NCBI GenBank assembly: GCA_937927685.1
Contig: CALBSC010000070.1
Coordinates: forward strand, 1-64,000
Direction: 5' to 3'
Source of the DNA: an uncultured Burkholderiales bacterium
GTDB taxonomy: Bacteria; Pseudomonadota; Gammaproteobacteria; Burkholderiales; Burkholderiaceae_C
DNA length: 64,000 nt
The notes under the pieces were generated by a model that did no database searches, was not told where the DNA came from, and was given only the letters and a program-made list of their open reading frames with translations. Each line of letters begins with the position of its first letter. Position 1 is the stretch's first letter. Shown one piece after another: positions 8,696-17,765 of this stretch. A program made the translations under genes and the position numbers.

Positions 8696-9693
8696 GCGAC
8701 TCGCTGCGCTCATCTGCCGCCCACTCACCGCAGGGGCCTGGCGCCTTGTGGGGGGCAGTGCCTGACTCGATGCAGAGTGTCGGCCTGCGCCTGGCGGCCT
8801 TGGTGGTTCTGTGCCTCTTGTTGAGCCTGGCCAGCGAAGCGTTCTTCACATCCTCCAATATCCTGAATGTGTTGCGGCAGTCAGCCTTGCTGTTTTTGCT
8901 GGCATCGGGGTTGACCCTCGTCATTTTGACGGCCGGTCTGGACCTGTCGGTGGGGGCAAACGTCGCGTTGAGTGCTTGTCTTGCGGCAACCCTGATCAAG
9001 GGCACGGGATCCATCGCCATTGGCGTCGTGGCGGGCCTGAGTTCCGGCTTGCTGATTGGCCTGGTCAACGGCTTGCTGATCACGTGGATCCGGATTCCGC
9101 CCTTCATCGCCACCTACGGCATGCTCTGGATTCTTCACGGCATTACCTACTGGTTCATGAAAGGGGAGACGATTCACGGTTTTCCCCCGGCGTTTCGAGC
9201 CATTGGCAGTGGCTATTGGCTGGGTATTCCTGTGCCGGTCTACCTCATGGGTGTGTTTTTGCTGATGGGCCTGGTGTTTGCTCAGCGCACGCGCTGGGGG
9301 CAGGAGATTTATGCGGTGGGTGCCAACCCAGAGGCCGCTCGCTTGTCTGGCGTCCCCGTCAAGAGCCGGTTGGTGTTGGTCTACGCCGTCAGCGGCGCCA
9401 TGGCGGGACTTGCCAGCCTGATTTTCCTGGCGCGACTGAACTCGGCCGAAGGCGACATCGGGGAATCGCTCACCTTGCCTGCGATTGCGGCGGTCTTGAT
9501 CGGCGGAACCTCGCTGTTTGGGGGCGTGGGATCGATGTTGGGAACCTTGATTGGGGCGCTCATCCTGACCCTGGTTCTCAATGGCATGAATTTATTGGCG
9601 ATCAATGCCAACTGGCAGCCGGTGGTCACAGGCGTCATTGTGGTGTTGGCGGTATTTTTTGACAACCTGACTCGTAAAGGAGACAAGCGATGA
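8692..9693 (+). CDS. Ribose-type ABC importer permease, second
   Basis: A 333-residue RbsC-family permease distinct from its neighbour. The family block is LASGLTLVILTAGLDLSVGA, followed by RIPPFIATYGMLWILHG and, near the end, GGVGSMLGTLIGALILTLVL. The ATG overlaps the stop of the first permease (ATGA), and its own stop overlaps the start of the binding-protein gene. Because one tandem ATPase is present, two unlike permeases imply a heterodimeric channel, which occurs in some members of this family. Confidence 0.92.
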   Translation: MSDSLRSSAAHSPQGPGALWGAVPDSMQSVGLRLAALVVLCLLLSLASEAFFTSSNILNVLRQSALLFLLASGLTLVILTAGLDLSVGANVALSACLAATLIKGTGSIAIGVVAGLSSGLLIGLVNGLLITWIRIPPFIATYGMLWILHGITYWFMKGETIHGFPPAFRAIGSGYWLGIPVPVYLMGVFLLMGLVFAQRTRWGQEIYAVGANPEAARLSGVPVKSRLVLVYAVSGAMAGLASLIFLARLNSAEGDIGESLTLPAIAAVLIGGTSLFGGVGSMLGTLIGALILTLVLNGMNLLAINANWQPVVTGVIVVLAVFFDNLTRKGDKR

Positions 9694-10658
9694 AGATGAA
9701 GACATGGATTCACAGTGCGTTGGCGTTGGTGGTGTCTTGCAGCACCGCCTCTGGGTTTGCACAAAGCGGGGAACGCGTGGCGGTTTTCACCAAGAACCAG
9801 ACCAACCCGTTCTTCCAGGCCTTTCGACTCGGAGCAGATTCAGCGGCCAAGCAATTGAACGCGCAAGTGGTTCATTACGTGCCGACCAAGCCTGACAGTA
9901 TTCCGGAGCAGATGAGCCAGGTGGAAGACGTCATTGTCAAAAAGCCCAACGCCATCGTGTTCACGCCGGTGGACTACAAGGCCCTCGTCCCGGCCGTGTC
10001 CAAAATGAATGCGGCCAAAATTCCCGTGGTGAATGCGACCGACCGCAGTGAGAGCGGCGCTTTTGTCGCCTTTGTTGGCGCCAGTGATTACAAGTTGGGG
10101 CTGGAAACCGGCAACAGCATGGTGCGCGCGCTCAATGGCAAAGGGAATCTGGTGATCATTGAAGGCGTCAAGGGCACGCTGACCAACAGTGACCGGATTC
10201 GCGGATTCAACGATGCCGTGAAACAAGCGCCCGGCATCAAGGTGTTGGCTTCGCAACCCGGCAACTATCAGCGCTTGCAAGCCTTGCAAGTCATGGAGAA
10301 TTTGTTGCAATCGCACCCCCAAGTGGATGGTGTGCTGGCTGCCAACGATGCCATGGCATCAGGCGCGATTGAAGCCCTGGAAGGGGCCAACCGGAAAGCC
10401 CTCGTTGTGGGGATCAATGGCACCAAGGAAGCGATTGACGCCATCAAGGCCGGGAAGCTGCTGGCCACGGGCGACTACAACGGATTTTTGCAAGGCTGCA
10501 TTGCCACCATGACGGCGATCCGTGAGTTGCGCAAACTGCCGGTTCAGAAGGAAGTCATCTTCCCCGCCGTTGTGATTGACAAGAGCAACTATCAGGCATT
10601 CGACACGCCGGTGGAGTCGCGCAGCTGTCCCAAATGGGAAGACGCCATCAAATCCTGA
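9690..10658 (+). CDS. Ribose-type ABC importer substrate-binding protein
   Basis: A 322-residue periplasmic binding protein of the RbsB type. A signal peptide covers residues 1-24 (ending SGFAQS). The mature protein starts with VAVFTKNQTNPFFQAFRLGA, typical of the first strand and helix. IVFTPVDYKALVPAV, NDAMASGAIEAL and VVGINGTKEAIDAIKAG are hinge and ligand-region blocks. AAAGGAGA lies seven bases before the ATG, and the start overlaps the permease stop. It completes an ATPase-permease-permease-binding-protein operon. The ligand is not predictable from the visible residues. Confidence 0.93.
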   Translation: MKMKTWIHSALALVVSCSTASGFAQSGERVAVFTKNQTNPFFQAFRLGADSAAKQLNAQVVHYVPTKPDSIPEQMSQVEDVIVKKPNAIVFTPVDYKALVPAVSKMNAAKIPVVNATDRSESGAFVAFVGASDYKLGLETGNSMVRALNGKGNLVIIEGVKGTLTNSDRIRGFNDAVKQAPGIKVLASQPGNYQRLQALQVMENLLQSHPQVDGVLAANDAMASGAIEALEGANRKALVVGINGTKEAIDAIKAGKLLATGDYNGFLQGCIATMTAIRELRKLPVQKEVIFPAVVIDKSNYQAFDTPVESRSCPKWEDAIKS

Positions 10659-10761
10659 CAGGGAGAGGGCTGGGGACGCTTGAAGCCGCCAGCCCGCCTG
10701 GACCCGCCATCCGTTGTACGCGGGGTGGGGTCATCGGTGACAGGATGCAACTGCAAATTTC

Positions 10762-12429
10762 ATGGAATACGACTATGTGGTGATCGGCGGAGGAACGGCT
10801 GGGGCGGTCGTGGCCTCCCGGTTGTCCGAAAACCCGCATCACAGCGTTCTGTTGGTGGAAGCTGGGGATGATGTCCGGCCCGGTGAGGTGCCGTCTGACA
10901 TTCAAGATCCGTTTCCCACTTCAACACTCAATCCCCATTATTTCTGGAGCGGTCTCACGGCCTCGGCATCGGACGGCGCCGCACCCGCCCCTTATCCCCA
11001 GGCGCGGATTCTGGGGGGCGGCTCCAGTATCAATGGACTGTTTGCCTTGCGTGGTGTGCCTGCTGACTATGCCCGCTGGCAGGCGGCGGGGGCGGGGGAT
11101 TTTTCCTGGGACGCGGTGTTGCCCTATTTCCGCCGGATCGAAAACGACCTGGACCGTCGGGATGGACCCTCGCATCCGCATGCCATTGTGCGAACGGATC
11201 GGGCAACGTGGCCGCCCTTCATCCATGCCATGGCACAGGCCGCCCAAGAAGCAGGGCTGCCTTTCCAAGGCGATATCAACGAGCAACCTGAGGACGGGTT
11301 TTTTTCCATGCCGAATGCGTTGGATGGCGACTCGCGCGTCACCACCGCCGTGGCCTATCTGTCCAGTTCGGTGAGATCAAGAGCCAATCTCACGATCATG
11401 ACCAACACGCAGGTCACACGACTCAGACTCCGCGAGGGGAGCATCACGGCCGTGGAGGCGATTCGTGGCGGTGTGGCCACTGAATTCCAGGCGCGCAAGG
11501 TGATTGTGAGTGCCGGCGGGATTTACGCGCCCACCTTGCTGTTGCGCTCGGGTATTGGGCCTGAGGACGAGTTGTCTGCACTGGGCATTCAGCCCGTCTT
11601 GAACAGGATGGGCGTCGGACGGAATCTGCAAAACCATCCGTACATGTTCTTTGCCTTGACATTGCCCCGCGGCAAACGCATGGACCAGCGGCTCAGGCGT
11701 TTTGCTTTGGCGGGAGTCCGGTCATCGTCCCACCATCCCGGGTCACCGCCTGGCGACTTGTTTGGTTTTACCGTCGGACGAGTCAGTGGCCAACCCTATG
11801 GCACCGACTTCGCCTTGTTGGGCAGTTCCTTGTATGCCCCGGCCTCCCGCGGATCTGTTCGCCTCAACAGTGCGGATCCGCTGGTCAACCCGGCGGTGGC
11901 GTTTCGCTTCATGTCGGATCCGTCCGACCCGCCCCGGATGGTGAAGTCCGCACGGTTGACCGAGCGGCTGCTGAGTCATCCCAGCGTGGCGGCACACTAC
12001 AACGAAGCGTTTCTGTTGCCCGGCGCATTGGCCATGAAGCAGTTCAACCGCTCGGGCTGGCTGGGCCAGGTGTTTTCAGTGGCAGCCGAGCTGGCCGCGA
12101 ATGCACCCGGGCCGCTTCGACGGTCTATCTTCCGTCAGGCCTTTGGCAGTGGTGACCCTGTGGTGAGCGCAGGCAAGCGGGGCAGGGAGGTCACCGACGA
12201 AGATCTGCTGTCGTCCATTTCACCGATGGGACATCCGGTGGGCACCTGCGCGATGGGCCTCGAGACGAATCCCCTGGCGGTGGTGGATGCCAATTTCCGG
12301 GTTCATGGCACCCGTAACCTGTTCGTCGTGGATGCTTCGGTGATGCCCACCATCACCAGTGCGAACACCAACCTGCCCACGTTGATGCTCGCAGAAATGG
12401 CTGCTGATCGCATTCCAACCGTGAACTGA
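10762..12429 (+). CDS. GMC-family FAD-dependent oxidoreductase
   Basis: A 555-residue flavoprotein of the glucose-methanol-choline family. The FAD-binding Rossmann motif YVVIGGGTAGAVVASRL is at residues 5-21. The GMC signature ARILGGGSSINGLFALRG follows near residue 87. The C-terminal active-site region SPMGHPVGTCAMG gives the catalytic His, and TSANTNLPTLMLAE supplies the paired Asn. The family oxidises alcohols such as choline or sugars to aldehydes or ketones. It lies 103 bases after the ABC importer, so the imported compound may be its substrate (inference). No signal peptide is seen. Its stop directly abuts the stop of the convergent cupin gene. Confidence 0.92.
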   Translation: MEYDYVVIGGGTAGAVVASRLSENPHHSVLLVEAGDDVRPGEVPSDIQDPFPTSTLNPHYFWSGLTASASDGAAPAPYPQARILGGGSSINGLFALRGVPADYARWQAAGAGDFSWDAVLPYFRRIENDLDRRDGPSHPHAIVRTDRATWPPFIHAMAQAAQEAGLPFQGDINEQPEDGFFSMPNALDGDSRVTTAVAYLSSSVRSRANLTIMTNTQVTRLRLREGSITAVEAIRGGVATEFQARKVIVSAGGIYAPTLLLRSGIGPEDELSALGIQPVLNRMGVGRNLQNHPYMFFALTLPRGKRMDQRLRRFALAGVRSSSHHPGSPPGDLFGFTVGRVSGQPYGTDFALLGSSLYAPASRGSVRLNSADPLVNPAVAFRFMSDPSDPPRMVKSARLTERLLSHPSVAAHYNEAFLLPGALAMKQFNRSGWLGQVFSVAAELAANAPGPLRRSIFRQAFGSGDPVVSAGKRGREVTDEDLLSSISPMGHPVGTCAMGLETNPLAVVDANFRVHGTRNLFVVDASVMPTITSANTNLPTLMLAEMAADRIPTVN

Positions 12430-12915
12430 TCAGACCCACTCCACCTTGGCGTCATCGCCTGGTTGGATGGATTGCAGCAAGCCTTCTTTCTGGCCGGCAG
12501 CCGGTTCGACACACTCGAATCGGCGCGGAACATACGGCGGGATGGAACACACGTCATATTTGTTGAGCAACACGGAATGCTCGGCGTGACGTCCCCAGAT
12601 GACCTTCCACACGCCTTCCAGGCACACAAAGGTCTCGTTGGTATCGTGGTTGTGCAACATGGGCCCATTGCCGGGCTCGGCCTTGATGAAGGACATCTGA
12701 AACCCTTCCCTGACCGGGATGGCAGACCACGGGTCGGTGGCCCCGTCTGCGATCAGGCCGGTGCCCACGATCAGGTAGTTCTTGCGGACATGGCCAGGCA
12801 ACTGACTGTCGTGGTAACGGTTCGGCGGGTATTTGATCGTGTCGAACCGGGCCACCCGTTTCTGCATCTGATCGGGGGTGTATTCCACGATCGGCATGTT
12901 GTATTGTTTGGTCAT
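12430..12915 (-). CDS. Single-domain cupin protein with altered metal site
   Basis: A 161-residue cupin. Motif 1 is present: GPMLHNHDTNETFVCLEG gives His88, His90 and Glu94. In motif 2 (DVCSIPPYVPRRF) the usual histidine is replaced by Arg131, so the standard four-ligand metal site is incomplete. The same His-to-Arg change occurs in the two other cupins of this region. CCAGGAG precedes the ATG. It is divergent from the cupin gene at 13134, with a large palindrome between them. A role in ring cleavage, isomerisation or ligand sensing cannot be decided from sequence. Confidence 0.85.
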   Translation of the reverse strand: MTKQYNMPIVEYTPDQMQKRVARFDTIKYPPNRYHDSQLPGHVRKNYLIVGTGLIADGATDPWSAIPVREGFQMSFIKAEPGNGPMLHNHDTNETFVCLEGVWKVIWGRHAEHSVLLNKYDVCSIPPYVPRRFECVEPAAGQKEGLLQSIQPGDDAKVEWV

Positions 12916-13047
12916 TGTGTCTCCTGGTGGGTTGGTGGAGGGCCTGGTCGGGATGCCCTTGCAGAGTCACCATGCAAACAAAGCCATGAGCCCCTGGGCA
13001 TCGCGCATGATGCTTGAGTTCGCACCTGCCCGCCAGTTCATGTGGTC

Positions 13048-13075
13048 TGAATCTGTCACGCACGTGTCAGATTCA
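13048..13075. promoter_or_regulatory. 28-bp near-perfect palindrome between divergent cupin genes
   Basis: The outer arms TGAATCTG and CAGATTCA are perfect complements. Inside them TCACG and CGTGT continue the pairing except for one position, around a two-base centre; 24 of 28 positions are symmetric. It lies 59 bases before the GTG of the right-hand gene and 133 bases before the left-hand ATG, a suitable place for a dimeric repressor or activator. No regulator gene is nearby. Confidence 0.6.
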
Positions 13076-13133
13076 GGCTGTCCGCGCGTTTAGATTGCAC
13101 CATCGATCTGTCTAATCGTCCAAGGAGTCTGCC

Positions 13134-14039
13134 GTGAATGCACCCATCGCCCACAGCCCCGTGCCCAGCTTCCTGCCGGCGGGTTCGTTCGCTCGCTATG
13201 CCACCCTGGATTGGGATCGGGCAGCCTACAACGATGTCAACGAGGAAGGGCGTAAACGCAAGATCATTCGTCCGATCAATCGAACGCCGGAATCACCGAT
13301 CAAGATTCGCCACAATTTTCAAATCGGCACCATCAATTCCAGTGCGGGTAACGGGCCCACCCTGCATGCCCATGATTACCCAGAAATCTTCATCCCCGTG
13401 CATGCCAGTTTTCGAGTGGGCTATGGCCCTCGAGGTGAAAAGTCTGCACAGATTGGTCTGTACGACACGTTTTCCATCCCGGTCAACGTCATGCGTCTTT
13501 TCGAGGCCAACGAGGTCGCTCCCCGTGAAAGCCAGATGTTGTCGATTTTCGACACCGATCGCATGGATGCCCGAGACGGTATCTCCATCACCTCTGAAAT
13601 TGCTGCCCTCGACAAGGCTCAGGGTTTGGACCAGGGCTATGACATCAACGACGCCAGCGATGACCCTTCTCCCGAGTTGATTGAACAAGTGCATGTGGCC
13701 CGCTTTGCGCTGCTGCCGGTCTGGCCAGAGCAGGGGATGTTGGTGCGTCATGTCATTTCCAGCACCAATCCACGGGCCCGACTGCGGACACGTCACACCA
13801 TTGAGGTGGACTTTCTGGAGGTGCCCTCGGGGTCCCGCTCTGACACTTACAGCAGCCAGTGTCGTGAAGTCTTTGTGCCGATTGAAGGGGTGACGGATCT
13901 GCACTGGAACGGGCAGGCCATTGACATGGAGCGGCTCGATGTCCTGACGGTGGCCCCTGGCGTAGAACGATCGATTCAAGCCAAAGGGGCGGGGCGAACG
14001 CTGATGCTGCGCATTCGAGACACCACCAATCAACAATAA
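13134..14039 (+). CDS. Bicupin-like protein with altered metal site
   Basis: A 301-residue protein with two cupin-like halves. The first half holds GPTLHAHDYPEIFIPVH (His78, His80, Glu84) and a motif 2, DTFSIPVNVMRLFE, where Arg121 stands in the usual His position. The second half (about residues 195-300) keeps the fold pattern but lacks the histidines. The start is GTG, chosen because AAGGAG lies six bases upstream and the frame matches; an ATG four bases further is in another frame. It shares the divergent promoter region with the cupin at 12430 and precedes a Bug gene by 18 bases. Substrate unknown. Confidence 0.85.
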   Translation: MNAPIAHSPVPSFLPAGSFARYATLDWDRAAYNDVNEEGRKRKIIRPINRTPESPIKIRHNFQIGTINSSAGNGPTLHAHDYPEIFIPVHASFRVGYGPRGEKSAQIGLYDTFSIPVNVMRLFEANEVAPRESQMLSIFDTDRMDARDGISITSEIAALDKAQGLDQGYDINDASDDPSPELIEQVHVARFALLPVWPEQGMLVRHVISSTNPRARLRTRHTIEVDFLEVPSGSRSDTYSSQCREVFVPIEGVTDLHWNGQAIDMERLDVLTVAPGVERSIQAKGAGRTLMLRIRDTTNQQ

Positions 14040-14057
14040 CTCAGGCAGTACGTTGTT

Positions 14058-15068
14058 ATGCAGTACTTTGATGCTTCACGGGTTCATCGGCTCTCACGGC
14101 GGGTCTCCTGCGTCTTGATTGCGGCAGCCTGCCTCGCGGGTTTGATGAGTCCGGCTCTTGCGCAGACGGACTACCCCAACCGGCCGGTCAAGCTGATTGT
14201 GGCGTTTCCCCCTGGGGGGGCCAACGACATCATTGGTCGCTTGATTGCCAAGGAGTTGAGTCAGGTCTGGGGGCAGCAAGTGGTGGTGGAGAACAAGGGC
14301 GGCGCCAATGGTGCCATTGGCATGCAGGCCGCAGCCAAATCCCCTCCGGATGGGTACACCCTGGTGTTGGGAACGGCCGGGCCCATGGCCATGAGTCCGG
14401 CACTGCAGCCTGTGCCCTACGACCCTGAGCGTGATTTCACGCCTATCGTCAACCTGGTGGATTCGCCGCACGCGCTGGCCGTTCATGTCAAGACGCAGTC
14501 CACGACGGTTGTCGAGTTCGTTCAACAGGCCAAACAGCAAGCGGCCAAGCCTTGGAATTACTCCTCACCAGGCATCGGCAACAGCGGACATCTGGCCATG
14601 GAACTGCTGAAGCTACAGACGGGCATGCCGCTCACCCACATTGCCTACAAGGGCGCTGGCCCCGCGTTGGCCGACCTGCTGGCGGGGCATGTGGAGGCTT
14701 ATTTCACCTCCAGCGCGGCCCTGGTGCCATACCTGAACTCCCCCCATGTGCGGGTGCTGGGCGTGACTTCCCGAACACGGGTGCCTGTCATGCCCTCTGT
14801 CCCCACGATGGCCGAAAGCGGCCTTCAAGGGTTTGACTTCGCTGTGTGGTCTGGTTTGCTGGGGCCCGCAGGCATGCAGCCTGCCGTGGTGCAAAAAATC
14901 AATGCCGACGCCAACCGTATTCTGGCAATGCCAGAATTTCTGGAGCAACTCAAGAAGAATGCGATGAATCCCTGGGGCGGGACGCCTCAGCAGTTTGCAA
15001 CCACCATTGCCACAGACCTGCAGAAATGGCGCAAGACCATCAAGGACGGACAGATCAAGGCTGAATGA
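14058..15068 (+). CDS. Bug/TctC-family periplasmic solute-binding protein
   Basis: A 336-residue Bug protein. The leader is fairly long (to about residue 35, ending SPALAQT). The mature N-terminus YPNRPVKLIVAFPPGGAND and the blocks VVVENKGGANGAIG, PPDGYTLVLG and HIAYKGAGPALADLLAG are standard for the family. It starts 18 bases after the bicupin gene and probably shares its transcript. It is convergent with the next Bug gene, with only 27 bases between the stops and no clear terminator there. Confidence 0.92.
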   Translation: MQYFDASRVHRLSRRVSCVLIAAACLAGLMSPALAQTDYPNRPVKLIVAFPPGGANDIIGRLIAKELSQVWGQQVVVENKGGANGAIGMQAAAKSPPDGYTLVLGTAGPMAMSPALQPVPYDPERDFTPIVNLVDSPHALAVHVKTQSTTVVEFVQQAKQQAAKPWNYSSPGIGNSGHLAMELLKLQTGMPLTHIAYKGAGPALADLLAGHVEAYFTSSAALVPYLNSPHVRVLGVTSRTRVPVMPSVPTMAESGLQGFDFAVWSGLLGPAGMQPAVVQKINADANRILAMPEFLEQLKKNAMNPWGGTPQQFATTIATDLQKWRKTIKDGQIKAE

Positions 15069-15095
15069 TCCGTCCGCCGCAAGCCCCAGGACCGG

Positions 15096-16109
15096 TCATT
15101 CCGCCCGGATATTCGCCGCCTTGATCAGCGCGCCGTATTTCTCGCGGTCCTTGGCAACCATGGCTTCATACTGCTTGGCCGTGGACGAGATGGGCAACAT
15201 ACCCAAGCCATAGATTTTTTGCTGCATCTCTGGCGAATCGATGATCTCCTTGATCGTCGTGCTGAGTTTGTTCGCAATCTCCGTGGGCAAGCCCGCAGGG
15301 GCCACCACCCCGGCCAATGACACAGACTCGAAGCCCTTGACGCCGGCCTCCTCCACGGTGGGCACCTGCCCACGGGCGGCGACCCGGGTGCTGTCTGAGA
15401 CGCCCAACAACACCACACGGCCTGCATCGGCAAAGGAAGAAATGGAGGGGCCTGAGCCGAACGTGAAAGTCACCTCGCCACCCAGCAAGGCGGTGGCGGC
15501 GGGACCCGCACCCTTGTAGGGCACGTGCGTCATTTGTGTGCCGGTCATGTGGGCCAGCAAGGCGCCTGCGAGGTGGATGCTGTTGCCAATTCCCGCAGAA
15601 CTGTAGGTGATCTTGCCGGGTTCAGCCCGGGCCTTGGCGACCAGATCGGCCACGCTTTTGAAGCCTGAAGAGGGAAGAACAGCCAGGTACAACGGAAACT
15701 TCACAATGGTGCCCAGATACGTGAAGTCCTTGGCCGGGTCGTAGGGCAGGTTCATCATCCACGGATTGACATCGAGCGCACCGGTGGAAACGAGTGACAG
15801 CGTGTACCCATCTGGTTTGGATTGACGCAGGAAGTTCATGGCGATGGTGCCATTGGCTCCCGCCTTGTTGTCCACCACGACGGGCACCTTGAAGCGGTCC
15901 TCCAGCGCTCTGGCCAACAGACGGCCCGCGCCATCGTTGCCTCCACCCGGCGCAAACGGAATGATGAGCTTGATGGGGCCGGTGGGCCATTCCTGTGCAT
16001 GCAAGCCAGCCGTGATGCACAGCGAGCCGGCGGAGACGGCCAGGGCACGCAAGGCCGTCCGCCGACTGGAGGCGGTGAAGATCTTGCGCACATCGATTTT
16101 AAAAGTCAT
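15096..16109 (-). CDS. Bug/TctC-family periplasmic solute-binding protein
   Basis: A 337-residue Bug protein whose leader carries a twin-arginine pair (ASSRRTALRALAVSAG), consistent with Tat export, ending near AGLHAQ. The mature part begins WPTGPIKLIIPFAPGGGND and shows VVVDNKAGANGTIA, KPDGYTLSL and HVPYKGAGPAATALL. Start codons at 16160 and 16121 are also in frame; 16109 is chosen because GGAG lies six bases before it. It is divergent from the hydrolase gene at 16248. Confidence 0.9.
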   Translation of the reverse strand: MTFKIDVRKIFTASSRRTALRALAVSAGSLCITAGLHAQEWPTGPIKLIIPFAPGGGNDGAGRLLARALEDRFKVPVVVDNKAGANGTIAMNFLRQSKPDGYTLSLVSTGALDVNPWMMNLPYDPAKDFTYLGTIVKFPLYLAVLPSSGFKSVADLVAKARAEPGKITYSSAGIGNSIHLAGALLAHMTGTQMTHVPYKGAGPAATALLGGEVTFTFGSGPSISSFADAGRVVLLGVSDSTRVAARGQVPTVEEAGVKGFESVSLAGVVAPAGLPTEIANKLSTTIKEIIDSPEMQQKIYGLGMLPISSTAKQYEAMVAKDREKYGALIKAANIRAE

Positions 16110-16215
16110 GTCATGCTCCATATTGCTGAAAGTGAAAGGGTGTGCGACCATGCCGTTCAACAGGGCGTCAGCAACGCTTTCTCGATACGGGTTGTAGCCG
16201 AAATTTCATCATCTT

Positions 16216-16230
16216 CCTAGTCGTTCTAGG
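16216..16230. promoter_or_regulatory. Short inverted repeat in divergent intergenic region
   Basis: CCTAG-TCGTT-CTAGG, extendable by two positions with one mismatch, lies 18 bases before the ATG of the hydrolase gene and between two divergent genes. It may be an operator or part of the promoter. The signal is short, so confidence is low. Confidence 0.3.
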
Positions 16231-16247
16231 GAATACGCCGATACATC

Positions 16248-16949
16248 ATGTCCATGCTTGCCAACCAACACACCCTCCTCACCGTTCACGGTCGTCGCGT
16301 CCCGCTGGCCTGGTGGATGCCCGCTGATCAACCCGGTTCCTGCCCCCTGGTGCTGGTGGGGCATGGGGGCAGTGGCCACAAAACCTCCTCGCTGGTGCTA
16401 GACATTGTCAAGCGCATGCTTCCTGCCGGTGTCGCCGTGGCCGCCATTGATGGCCCTGTGCATGGAGAGCGGCGCGAGGTATTTGTTGACGGGCCCGTGG
16501 TTCGTGATGAATTCCGTGAGCTCTGGTCACGGGGGGGAGACGTCGATGCCATGGTGGAAGATTGGCAGGCTGCCTTGGATTACCTGTGCCAGAACCCTCG
16601 CATGGACCAGCGTCGTGTCGCCTGGTATGGCATCTCCATGGGGACGGCCTACGGCTTGCCTGTGGTGGCGGCAGAACCGCGTATTCAGTCGGCCGTGTTG
16701 GGGATGTGGGGAACCTGCCGCACGCCCAGTGATCGGCTGATTGCGGACGCGCACCGCATCACCGTGCCGGTGCTCTTTCAGGTCAAACGTGAGGACGCTA
16801 TCTTCACGGCGGCTGGACAACGGGACCTCTATGACCACTTGGCCAGTTCACGCAAGGAGTTTGTTGCCTATGACGGTGGTCATGTGGACCCCGTTGGTGA
16901 ACAACTCGACGATATCGCCCGCTTTTTGCTAGCGCACCTGCGTGCATGA
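16248..16949 (+). CDS. Alpha/beta hydrolase (dienelactone-hydrolase-like)
   Basis: A 233-residue cytoplasmic alpha/beta hydrolase. LVLVGHGGSGHK near residue 35 forms the oxyanion-side loop. The nucleophile elbow is WYGISMGTAYG (Ser near residue 130). The likely acid is the Asp in KREDAIFTAAG and the histidine is in YDGGHVDP. The fold suggests ester or lactone hydrolysis, though the substrate is unknown. It is followed after 33 bases by an SDR dehydrogenase, so the pair probably acts in one pathway. Confidence 0.86.
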   Translation: MSMLANQHTLLTVHGRRVPLAWWMPADQPGSCPLVLVGHGGSGHKTSSLVLDIVKRMLPAGVAVAAIDGPVHGERREVFVDGPVVRDEFRELWSRGGDVDAMVEDWQAALDYLCQNPRMDQRRVAWYGISMGTAYGLPVVAAEPRIQSAVLGMWGTCRTPSDRLIADAHRITVPVLFQVKREDAIFTAAGQRDLYDHLASSRKEFVAYDGGHVDPVGEQLDDIARFLLAHLRA

Positions 16950-16982
16950 TCGGCCTCCTATCTCTCATGCAGGACGAACAGC

Positions 16983-17741
16983 ATGCTTGACGCTTCTTCG
17001 CCTGCCGCCTTGGTCACGGGTGCTTCCTACGGTATCGGTCGCGAGATTGCCGTCGGTCTGGCCCAGGACGGCTGGGATGTGGTGATGACGGATTTGGACC
17101 CGCATGATCTGGAGCCCGTGGTGGCTGACATCCAGGGGCTGGGGCGTCAAGCCGTTGCCCTCGCACTGGACTTGCGCGAGCCAGCAACATTCGCGCACGT
17201 TGTGGCCTCTGCGGTGCAGCGGTGTCCTCAACTGTCAGTGCTGGTCAACAACGCTGGCGTACCCTCCCTGAGTCAGCCCGCGGTGGCCACCCGCGTGCAG
17301 CAGTGGGAGTCGGTGGTGGACACCAATCTCAAAGGCACGTATTTCCTCACGCAAGCTTTTGGACAATGGTTGATCTCCCAAGCCAGGCCGGGCGCCGTCA
17401 TCAGCCTGAGCTCCACGCATGGCAGCGTTGGATTTGCGGGTGCATCGGTCTATGGCATTGCCAAGGCGGGTATCAACCAGATGACGCGCATGCTGGCCAT
17501 CGAGTGGGCGCCGCATGGGATTCGACTCAATGCGGTGGCTCCTGGCACCACCCCCACCCCCACGCGAGAAGCCAGTCTTCAAAACCCGCAGCGCCGAGAG
17601 GCCATGCTGGCCCGCATTCCCTTGCAGCGATTCGGAACCGCACAGGAAATGGCCGCTGCGGTTCGCTATCTGGCCAGCCCTCAGGCCAGTTACATGACGG
17701 GCCAGATCCTGCATCTGGATGGCGGGTTGACGGCGTATTGA
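16983..17741 (+). CDS. Short-chain dehydrogenase/reductase
   Basis: A 252-residue classical SDR. The cofactor motif TGASYGIG is at residues 12-19. NNAG, the catalytic serine in VISLSSTHG, and YGIAK complete the Ser-Tyr-Lys set. An Asp at the end of the second strand (VVMTDLDP) favours NAD(H). The C-terminus LHLDGGLTAY is typical. The family oxidises alcohols or reduces carbonyls. It is transcribed with the preceding hydrolase and is convergent with the reductase gene at 17766. Confidence 0.92.
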   Translation: MLDASSPAALVTGASYGIGREIAVGLAQDGWDVVMTDLDPHDLEPVVADIQGLGRQAVALALDLREPATFAHVVASAVQRCPQLSVLVNNAGVPSLSQPAVATRVQQWESVVDTNLKGTYFLTQAFGQWLISQARPGAVISLSSTHGSVGFAGASVYGIAKAGINQMTRMLAIEWAPHGIRLNAVAPGTTPTPTREASLQNPQRREAMLARIPLQRFGTAQEMAAAVRYLASPQASYMTGQILHLDGGLTAY

Positions 17742-17765
17742 TTTGCTCGGCCCCCCCACCCAGGG

